Positions 58,445-64,000 of a stretch of 64,000 bases of DNA are shown in pieces. A program made the translations under genes and the position numbers. Origin of the DNA: CAIWHR01 sp963811685. Lineage in GTDB: Bacteria > Pseudomonadota > Gammaproteobacteria > Burkholderiales > Casimicrobiaceae. Within the stretch, counting starts at the first letter, position 1. Each line of letters starts with the position of its first letter. The stretch is taken from contig CAWESK010000003.1 of assembly GCA_963811685.1 (NCBI GenBank), positions 35,910 through 99,909 of the forward strand. The letters run 5' to 3'. The notes under the pieces were generated by a model. It did no database searches and was not told the origin of the DNA. It saw only the letters and a list, made by a program, of their open reading frames with translations.

Positions 58445-59296
58445 TCAAGGGGCCTTTGCGGACGGCAATCGGGGCTGCCGTCGGACGCCCTCCAGCGAAC
58501 TGCTATTCGTCGATCTAGCCGCGGGAGCGCCACGCGCGGCGCGCGCCGGAGCCCGCCTGCGGCGTCCTCCCGGCCCCTGCTCGAGTGCCGTGCGCAGCCG
58601 CTCGCGGCTGTTGGTAAGGTGCAGGCGCACGGCGGCGCGCGCGGCCTCGGCGTCGCGGCGGGCGATCGCCTGGTAGATCTGCGCGTGCTCCTGCTGGATC
58701 AGCGCGAGGTAACGCACCCGCGCCTGCCGATCGTTCTTGAAGAGGTCGACCCGCGCGCGCGGAATCATCAGCGGGCCGAGCTGAGCGAAGAGGTCGATGA
58801 AGTACGCGTTGCCCGTAGCGCGGATGATCGCCAGATGGAATTCGATGTCGGCGCTCACCGCCGGCTGCGCCGCGCGGATCCCCGCTTCGAACGTGGCGAG
58901 CGCGGTGCCGATCCGCCGCAGATCCGCCGGCGCATGCCGCTGCGCGGCGAGCGACGCGGCCTCCGACTCGAGGCCGATGCGCAGGTCCATGATCTGCAGC
59001 ACGTCGCCGATCTTCGCGAGATCGGACGCGTCGACCACATACGGGTAGGCGAACGGCGGGGCGAGGACGAATGCGCCGCGCCCCTGCTGCGTGTCGATGC
59101 GCCCGGAGGAGCGCAGGCTGGCAATCGCCTCGCGCACGACCGAGCGGCTGACATGGTATTTCTCCATCAGCACGCGTTCCGGCGGCAGCCGGTCACCCGG
59201 GGTGAGCTCGCCGCTTTCGATGCTCGACGACAAGGCGCGCAGGACCTGGGCGGTCAGGCTGTCGCGCGGGCGGTTCTCGATGGAGGTCGTCGGCAT
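58445..59296 (-). CDS. GntR-family (FadR subgroup) transcriptional regulator
   Basis: 283 aa. Winged HTH SLTAQVLRALSSSIESGELTPGDRLPPERVLMEKYHVSRSVVREAIASLRSSGRIDTQQGRGAFVL, then the all-helical FCD ligand domain (LQIMDLRIGLESEAASLAAQRHAPADLRRI ... DIEFHLAIIRATGNAYFIDLFAQLG ... EHAQIYQAIARRDAEAARAAVRLHLTNSRERL) with the metal-binding Asp/His residues. A 35-residue Arg/Ala/Ser-rich tail follows. It precedes dctP by 24 bp in the same direction and presumably controls the TRAP operon in response to the imported organic acid. MPTTSIENR was chosen as start; longer frames upstream lack support. Confidence 0.9.
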   Translation of the reverse strand: MPTTSIENRPRDSLTAQVLRALSSSIESGELTPGDRLPPERVLMEKYHVSRSVVREAIASLRSSGRIDTQQGRGAFVLAPPFAYPYVVDASDLAKIGDVLQIMDLRIGLESEAASLAAQRHAPADLRRIGTALATFEAGIRAAQPAVSADIEFHLAIIRATGNAYFIDLFAQLGPLMIPRARVDLFKNDRQARVRYLALIQQEHAQIYQAIARRDAEAARAAVRLHLTNSRERLRTALEQGPGGRRRRAPARAARGAPAARSTNSSSLEGVRRQPRLPSAKAP

Positions 59297-59371
59297 CGGG
59301 GCGTTTTCCGCCGCGATGCAGGCAGCTACGACGGACCGCGTCGGCGGCACGCCATGCAAGGGGCAACTGGT

Positions 59372-59399
59372 AGGATATCAGAACAAAGTGGTCTGACAA
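59372..59399 (-). promoter_or_regulatory. Putative promoter and operator of the GntR-TRAP operon
   Basis: On the minus strand TTGTCA (59394-59399) and TATCCT (59372-59377) lie 16 bp apart, 76 bp upstream of the GntR start. TTGTCAGACCA overlapping the -35 box resembles half of a FadR-subfamily site, and a related TTGTTCTGAT follows. Autoregulation is plausible. The remaining part of the 166-bp gap shows nothing else. Confidence 0.4.
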
Positions 59400-59462
59400 G
59401 TGCCGTCGCTGCGCATCAGCCGAGGACCGGCGGCGCACCGGTCAGTGGGACGACGGAGATCT

Positions 59463-59957
59463 TCAGCTCGATGTCGCCGTCTCCTTGCCCGCGTAAGCCG
59501 CCTCGAGCGCGGCGATATCGATCTTGACCATCTTCATCATGGCGTCGGCGGCCCGCTTCGCCTTCACCCGATCCGTATCGGCCATCATCTTCGTAAGAAT
59601 GGTAGGAACAATCTGCCACGAAACGCCGTAGCGATCCTTGAGCCATCCGCACTGCTCGGGCGAGCCTCCCTTGAGAAGCGCGTTCCAGTAGCGGTCGACT
59701 TCCGCCTGATTCTCGCAATTCACGACGAACGACACCGCATGGTTGAACGGATCGAGCGGCCCGGCGCTCATCGCGACGAATTGCTGCCCGCAAAGCAGGA
59801 ATTCGACGACCTTGACGGAACCGGCCGGACCACTGGGCGAGTCAGTCGGCAACGCGGTGACGCCGGTCACGCGCGAGTCCGGGAAGATCGAGGCGTAGAA
59901 CGCGGCGGCCTCTTCGGCTTCTTTCGCATACCAGAGAAACGGAGTGATCTTCTGCAT
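59463..59957 (-). CDS. VOC-superfamily (PhnB/glyoxalase-like) protein
   Basis: 164 aa. MQKITPFLWYAKEAEEAAAFYASIFPDSRVTGVTALP, VKVVEFLLCGQQFVAMSAGPLDPFNHAVSFVVNCENQAEVDRYWNALLKGGSPEQCGWLKDRYGVSWQIVPTIL and MMADTDRVKAKRAADAMMKMVKIDIAALEAAY match the family often labelled 3-demethylubiquinone-9 3-methyltransferase domain (PhnB). That label is misleading: these are small VOC-fold proteins of unknown substrate. The start was set to the MQKITPF common to the family. Confidence 0.9.
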   Translation of the reverse strand: MQKITPFLWYAKEAEEAAAFYASIFPDSRVTGVTALPTDSPSGPAGSVKVVEFLLCGQQFVAMSAGPLDPFNHAVSFVVNCENQAEVDRYWNALLKGGSPEQCGWLKDRYGVSWQIVPTILTKMMADTDRVKAKRAADAMMKMVKIDIAALEAAYAGKETATSS

Positions 59958-60266
59958 GGAATAATCCTGTGAGGAGTGAGAGAAATGTCGACAGCAGTCG
60001 TTCATTCTGCCCCCGAGTCAACCGGCCCCGCACGTTCCCTCGGTCCCATTTTCTCGTCGGGCAACGCCTACGGCAAGATTCGGCCACGGGCCGCAACCTC
60101 GCCGAAGGGCCTCCATTTGACCCTGCCCGACACGGCGGGTAGTGTTCGTGTGCCGATGTCGCTGTGGTGCTTTTGCGCCCCCTCGGAGCCGGTCGTTCGA
60201 CACCACGCCGAGATAGACGCGGTCGGCGGCGAATAGCCGCCACCGCTCTCGCAGCCGTGTTCCCCG
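59958..60266. other. 309-bp stretch without a recognisable gene
   Basis: Short open frames exist on both strands, but none has a convincing ribosome site or a protein-like composition. The minus-strand reading near 60,180-60,240 (RWRLFAADRVYLGVVSNDRLRGG) has the look of a decayed gene fragment, but it cannot be assigned. No tRNA, repeat or promoter stands out. Confidence 0.4.
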
Positions 60267-61952
60267 CTATGGCTTCGGCGGGTCGCGCAGCTCGCGGCGC
60301 AGGACTTTTCCGATCGGCGTCTTCGGCAGCGCGTCGCGGAATTCCACGTGCCGCGGGAGCTTGTATCCGGTGAGCTGGGTCTTGCAGTGCACGAGCACCG
60401 AATCCTTCGTCAGACCCGGATCCTTTTTCACGATCACCACTTTCACCGCCTCGCCCGATTTTTCGTCAGGAACGCCCACCGCGCCGCATTCGAGCACACC
60501 CGGATGCGTCATCACCACGCTCTCGATTTCGTTCGGATAGACGTTGAAGCCGGAGACCAGGATCATGTCCTTCTTCCGGTCGGTGATCGTGACGTAGCCC
60601 TCGGCATTCAGATAACCGACGTCGCCGGTCTTCAGCCAGCCGTCCTGCAATACCTTGGCGGTTTCCTCGGCTTGGTTCCAGTAGCCCTTCATCACCTGCG
60701 GGCCCCGGACACAGAGCTCGCCGGTGTGCTTGTCGATGTCGCCCTCGCCGCTCCAGACCGGCAGCTCGTCGAAGCTGTCGTCGCGGATGGATATGTCCGT
60801 CGAAGGCAGGGGAAGGCCGATGCTGCCGTTCCAGGGTGTCCCCAACGGATTGGCGCATACGCCGGGCGAGGATTCGGTCAGCCCGTAGGCTTCGGTAATG
60901 CAATGTCCGGTCAATTTCTGCCAGCGCTCGGCCACCGCTTTCTGCACCGCCGCGCCGCCGCCCACCACCACCTTCAGCGAGGAAAATTCGAGCTGATCGA
61001 ATCCCGGCGTATTCATGAGGCCGTTGAACAGCGTATTGACGCCGGTCATGACGCTCCACTTCCACGCACTCAGTTCCTTGACGAAGCCCGGCATGTCGCG
61101 CGGATTGGTGATGAGCACGATCAGGCTGCCCCATTTCATGAACGACAGCGTCGAGGTCAGGCAGAAGATGTGGTACATCGGCAAAGGCGCAATGACGATT
61201 TCGGCGCCCTCCTTGAAGCTGCCCGAGACCCACACGCCCGTTTGCTCGAGGTTGGCAAGGATGTTGCGGTGGGTAAGCATCGCGCCTTTCGCGACGCCGG
61301 TCGTGCCGCCGGTGTACTGCAGGAACGCGATGTCGTCGTGCGCCACCCCAACCGGCTTCAGCGGCGCCGCCGCGCCGCGCGCGAGTGCCCCCCGGAACGG
61401 GATGGCGTGATCGATGCGCCAGGCGGGCACCATCTTCTTCACTCTCTTGATGACCAGATTGACGATCCAGCGTTTCGGTATCGGCAGCAGGTCGCCCACC
61501 CGGGTGGTGATCACGTGCTCGACGGGCGTCCTGGCAAGCACTTCCTGCAGCGTATGGGCAAAATTTTCGAGAATGACGATGGCCTTGGCGCCCGAGTCTT
61601 TCAGCTGGTGCTCGAGCTCGCGCGGCGTGTACAGCGGATTGACGTTCACCACCGTCATGCCGGCGCGCAGGATGCCGAACAACGCTACCGGGTATTGCAG
61701 AAGGTTCGGCGCCATGATGGCCACACGGTCGCCCTTGGCCATGCCCGGCAGTCCCTGCAGAAACGCAGCAAAGTCGCGCGAAAGCTTCTCCAGCTCGGCA
61801 AAGCTCAGCGTATGACCGAGATTGTGATAGGACGGTCTGTCGCCGTACTTGCCGGCAATCTTTTCGAACATGTCCGCGATGGACAAGTACAGGTCGGCGT
61901 CGATCTCGGCGGGCATGCCGGCGGGATAGCTCTTGAGCCAGCGTTTGTTCAT
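60267..61952 (-). CDS. fadD: Long-chain fatty-acid-CoA ligase
   Basis: 561 aa. MNKRWLKSYPAGMPAEIDADLYLSIADMFEK is the usual FadD opening. Adenylate-forming motifs: P-loop YTGGTTGVAKGAMLTH, ITEAYGLTESSPGVCANPLG, and the FACS/hinge segment GWLKTGDVGYLNAEGYVTITDRKKDMILVSGFNVYPNEIES, with the catalytic Lys in KTPIGKVLRRELR. It activates long-chain fatty acids with ATP and CoA at the inner membrane. AGGAGGAG lies eight bases before this ATG. A second in-frame ATG at 62036 with GGAGGATTGATC upstream would add 28 residues not seen in the family. Confidence 0.94.
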   Translation of the reverse strand: MNKRWLKSYPAGMPAEIDADLYLSIADMFEKIAGKYGDRPSYHNLGHTLSFAELEKLSRDFAAFLQGLPGMAKGDRVAIMAPNLLQYPVALFGILRAGMTVVNVNPLYTPRELEHQLKDSGAKAIVILENFAHTLQEVLARTPVEHVITTRVGDLLPIPKRWIVNLVIKRVKKMVPAWRIDHAIPFRGALARGAAAPLKPVGVAHDDIAFLQYTGGTTGVAKGAMLTHRNILANLEQTGVWVSGSFKEGAEIVIAPLPMYHIFCLTSTLSFMKWGSLIVLITNPRDMPGFVKELSAWKWSVMTGVNTLFNGLMNTPGFDQLEFSSLKVVVGGGAAVQKAVAERWQKLTGHCITEAYGLTESSPGVCANPLGTPWNGSIGLPLPSTDISIRDDSFDELPVWSGEGDIDKHTGELCVRGPQVMKGYWNQAEETAKVLQDGWLKTGDVGYLNAEGYVTITDRKKDMILVSGFNVYPNEIESVVMTHPGVLECGAVGVPDEKSGEAVKVVIVKKDPGLTKDSVLVHCKTQLTGYKLPRHVEFRDALPKTPIGKVLRRELRDPPKP

Positions 61953-62268
61953 GAGCATCTCCTCCTGCGGCCCAGTGTACTCACGACGGTGCGTCGTGTC
62001 TGTTTCCTCGTGCTGGCGTTTCGCGATCATCTCCATGATCAATCCTCCGCAAGTATCTTGCCGAGCCGCCCCTGGCACGTCGCGGAACGGCTCCCATTCG
62101 CGCCCTCGTGTGCGGCAAACCTGTTTGATGCTAGGCCCTGCGGGTGCTCCCCCTATTGACGGGCGTCAACGTTCGCCACCGTACTGACGACTGCTTATCA
62201 GACGTGCGAGAATTTAACTGTGGGCAGATGTGTGTTTCGGCATTGATTCCGGATTGGGAGATGAAAAG
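61953..62268. promoter_or_regulatory. Divergent intergenic region between fadD and DUF3185 gene
   Basis: It carries the in-frame upstream ATG for fadD with a strong ribosome site near 62,040 and a 5-bp inverted repeat TTGAC-GGGC-GTCAA at 62156-62169. The AT-richer stretch around 62,190-62,225 could hold the promoter for the plus-strand gene. No other gene-like frame is supported. Confidence 0.4.
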
Positions 62269-62490
62269 ATGGGCACCGTAAAAGTCGTGGCGTTCGTGTT
62301 GATCGCGGCGGGCGTGCTGGCGCTGGCGTACGGCGGCTTCACGTACACCAAGGAGACACACGAGATGAAGATCGGCCCGATCGACATCTCGGTTAAGGAC
62401 AAGGAAACAGTCAACATCCCGATCTGGGCGGGTGTGGGCGCGATCGTAATCGGCGGATTGCTCCTGGTCTTCGGCAGCAAGAAGCCGTAG
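62269..62490 (+). CDS. DUF3185 small membrane protein
   Basis: 73 aa. MGTVKVVAFVLIAAGVLALAYGGFTYTKETHEMKIGPIDISVKDKETVNIPIWAGVGAIVIGGLLLVFGSKKP-type sequence: two membrane helices flanking a short conserved hydrophilic stretch with KIGPIDISV, the hallmark of DUF3185. The start was chosen at the ATG after GGGAGATGAAAAG. Common in proteobacteria; function unknown. Confidence 0.88.
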   Translation: MGTVKVVAFVLIAAGVLALAYGGFTYTKETHEMKIGPIDISVKDKETVNIPIWAGVGAIVIGGLLLVFGSKKP

Positions 62491-62528
62491 CGCCCGGTTC
62501 AGAGCCCATCATCCGACGCCGGAAGCGC

Positions 62529-62915
62529 GTGGATTCGCTCCTGTTGTTGATGCCACCGGCATGGCTCGTACGCATTGCCGTGGCGGGCGTCTGGATCTAC
62601 GAGGGGCTGTGGTGCAAGATTCTCGGGCGGAGCGAGAACGAGCTTCGCGTGGTCCTGGCGGTTCCGCGCTACGGTGCAAAGTTCGGTCGCTTATTCCTGA
62701 TGGCGCTGGGATGGGTCGAGCTCGTGCTTGGCCTCTGGGTGCTGAGTGGCTGGGCGCCGGGTGTGTGCGCGCTCGCGCAGACGGTGCTGCTCGTGACGCT
62801 CAACGCGAGCGGGCTTCTCTGGTCCCGGCACCTGATTCACGATCCGGGCGGCATGGTGTTCAAGAACTCCGCCTTCCTCGTGCTGAGCTGGGTCAACGCC
62901 GGCCTCGCCGCTTGA
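62529..62915 (+). CDS. DoxX-like small membrane protein
   Basis: 128 aa, four hydrophobic helices: WLVRIAVAGVWIYEGLWCKILG, FGRLFLMALGWVELVLGLWVLSGW, VCALAQTVLLVTLNASGLL and NSAFLVLSWVNAGLAA. The GLWCKILGR...E pattern and the late DPGGMVFKN fit DoxX-like membrane proteins that are often fused or linked to epimerases. It starts with GTG. Its stop overlaps the TTG start of the next gene, so the two are coupled. Confidence 0.78.
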   Translation: MDSLLLLMPPAWLVRIAVAGVWIYEGLWCKILGRSENELRVVLAVPRYGAKFGRLFLMALGWVELVLGLWVLSGWAPGVCALAQTVLLVTLNASGLLWSRHLIHDPGGMVFKNSAFLVLSWVNAGLAA

Positions 62916-63817
62916 ACGACATCGCACCCACAACCGCGTGGGAAACGGGGCGGCTCGATGCCGGCCGTGGCCCGCCGCGCGTGCTCTTCGGTCGCATGTA
63001 CGAGGATGCCGCGATCGAGCGCGCGGCGTTCAAGCCCGGCGGACGGGTGTTCTGCATCGCCTCCGCAGGCTGCACGGCAATGGCCCTCGCGCCGTACAAC
63101 GAGGTCGTCGCCGTCGACATCAATCCCGCGCAGCTCGACTATGCGGCGCGGCGCATCGCCGGAGCGCCGATGGTGCGTGGGACCGCGGAGCACGTAATGC
63201 GCGTGGGGCGCGCGTTGCTGCCGCTCGCCGGCTGGAACGTATCCGCGCTGCGTGCCTTTCTGGATCTCGGCGAACCCGAAGCGCAGCTTCACTTCTGGAA
63301 GACGCACCTCGATACCCGGCGCTTTCGCGCGGCCATCGATACGCTGATGTCGGTCACCGCGCTGCGCGCGGCGTACGCCCCGCGATTGCTGGCATCGCTC
63401 CCCGCGCGCTTCGGTTCGGTGATCCGCGCACGAATGGAGCGCTGCTTCGGTACCCATCCCAACGCGACCAACCCTTTTGCGCGTGCGCTTCTTCTGGGCG
63501 AGCTCTCGAGCGAGCCCGTCCCACAGGAGGCGAAGGCCATCAAGCTCGCGCATTCGGACGCCGCCGTGTTTCTCGAGCTCGCGTCACCGGCGAGCTTCGA
63601 TGGTTTCGCGCTCTCCAATATTCTCGATGGCGCGGACGACGCCTACCGCGAGCGGCTCTACCGCGCGGTTTCGCGCGCCGCCGCGCCCGGCGCGATGGCC
63701 GTGCTGAGGAGCTTCGGCGAACCCGGCGACACCCTGCCCTCCAATCGCGCGGCCGATGACCGTTCGTTATTGTGGGGGATCGTCGACGTGCGGCCGGCGG
63801 CAGCGCTCGGCCGCTGA
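62912..63817 (+). CDS. DUF3419/BtaA-like SAM:diacylglycerol 3-amino-3-carboxypropyl transferase-like protein
   Basis: 301 aa. RVLFGRMYEDAAIERAAFKPGGRVFCIASAGCTAMALAPYNEVVAVDINPAQLDYAARRIAGAP is the SAM-binding N-terminus of the DUF3419 family. Further family segments are HFWKTHLDTRRFRAAIDTLMS and SFDGFALSNILDGADDAYRERLYRAVSRAAAPGAMAVLRSF. BtaA relatives transfer the aminocarboxypropyl group of SAM to diacylglycerol in betaine-lipid synthesis. This protein is shorter than typical BtaA (about 380-400 aa) and no BtaB-like N-methyltransferase is adjacent, so the lipid role is inference. The TTG at 62912 overlaps the DoxX-like stop. Confidence 0.72.
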   Translation: MNDIAPTTAWETGRLDAGRGPPRVLFGRMYEDAAIERAAFKPGGRVFCIASAGCTAMALAPYNEVVAVDINPAQLDYAARRIAGAPMVRGTAEHVMRVGRALLPLAGWNVSALRAFLDLGEPEAQLHFWKTHLDTRRFRAAIDTLMSVTALRAAYAPRLLASLPARFGSVIRARMERCFGTHPNATNPFARALLLGELSSEPVPQEAKAIKLAHSDAAVFLELASPASFDGFALSNILDGADDAYRERLYRAVSRAAAPGAMAVLRSFGEPGDTLPSNRAADDRSLLWGIVDVRPAAALGR

Positions 63818-63876
63818 TGCCGGGCAGAAGGCGCACGCGATGCGGTGGCTGGGCACGCCACCGAAATTCCAACCAG

Positions 63877-64000
63877 CTACGAATTCGCGCCCATGCCGCC
63901 CAGGATGTGGCGATGCAGCTGGTGCGCGAGCAGTCGCTCGAACGGCCGCCACAACCAGCGCGGCCGCAGGTGGCCGCGGTAGTTCGTGGTGAGCGCAACC
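63877..64000 (-). CDS. C-terminal end of a probable SRPBCC-family protein (partial)
   Basis: The minus strand reads VALTTNYRGHLRPRWLWRPFERLLAHQLHRHILGGMGAN to a stop at 63877-63879. The pattern with conserved aromatic and basic residues before the stop looks like the last helix of a polyketide-cyclase/START-like protein. The gene begins outside the window, so the assignment is tentative. Confidence 0.4.
   Translation of the reverse strand, partial: VALTTNYRGHLRPRWLWRPFERLLAHQLHRHILGGMGANS

Noticed and set aside
57413..59527. A 704-codon open frame on the plus strand opposite dctP and the GntR gene
   Set aside because: Arg/His/Asp-rich translation mirroring the codon pattern of the minus-strand genes, with no domain; a shadow of high-GC coding DNA.
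59976..60236. 86-codon plus-strand frame between the VOC and fadD genes
   Set aside because: No ribosome site, no recognisable family and composition unlike neighbours.

Overview
The window is very GC-rich, densely coded chromosomal DNA. It most resembles a betaproteobacterium of the Burkholderiales type. This is inferred from the bkdA1-A2-B genes, the TRAP and NMT1-type uptake operons, the periplasmic BON and OB-fold proteins, HiPIP, and a Comamonadaceae-style GC-rich intergenic repeat at about 7.1 kb. No rRNA, tRNA, phage, plasmid or CRISPR locus was seen. One caution applies throughout. About forty genes or gene segments are broken by single-base frame changes, and nearly all that can be resolved behave as one extra base (+1) in otherwise intact coding sequence. 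This looks like residual insertion error of single-molecule reads, so broken frames are annotated as one gene wherever the protein continues across the break.

Layout. 0-8.4 kb: the start of an HD-domain (p)ppGpp hydrolase-like gene (minus), an Old Yellow Enzyme, a two-subunit [2Fe-2S]/molybdopterin oxidoreductase with a Tat signal, a PEBP-family protein, and the branched-chain 2-oxoacid dehydrogenase genes bkdA1, bkdA2 and bkdB. 8.4-8.7 kb: a 280-bp MITE-like element. 8.7-15.5 kb: small exported proteins, a saccharopine dehydrogenase-like protein and a large DUF349 protein. 15.6-19.2 kb: a plus-strand trio of a Tat-exported caspase-like protease, a Tat-exported alpha/beta hydrolase and a leaderless solute-binding protein. 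19.2-25.8 kb: a minus-strand operon of an NMT1-type ABC importer, an aldehyde dehydrogenase and a thiamine-diphosphate decarboxylase-like enzyme. 25.9-32.5 kb: YceI protein, a Kef-type antiporter, a lipid-modification cluster (cyclopropane-synthase-like methyltransferase, DUF2878, DUF1295) and an S10 peptidase. 32.6-34.9 kb: an AraC regulator, a HExxH protein and HiPIP.

35.1-51.4 kb is the most distinctive part. It encodes two giant soluble hybrid histidine kinases, one with ten tandem GAF domains and one with a TPR-like N-terminus plus eight GAF domains. Both end in HisKA-HATPase-REC-REC. They are followed by a single-domain Hpt protein, a REC-nucleotide-cyclase response regulator and a TlpA-like thioredoxin. 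Read together, these genes look like a complete phosphorelay whose output is a cyclic nucleotide.

51.4-64 kb: an MFS exporter, an ArsR/SRPBCC/DUF899 operon with a perfect palindromic operator, a second class III cyclase, a TRAP transporter operon (dctP-Q-M order) with a GntR regulator, a VOC protein, FadD, and a plus-strand group of DUF3185, DoxX-like and DUF3419/BtaA-like proteins. The window ends inside a probable SRPBCC gene.
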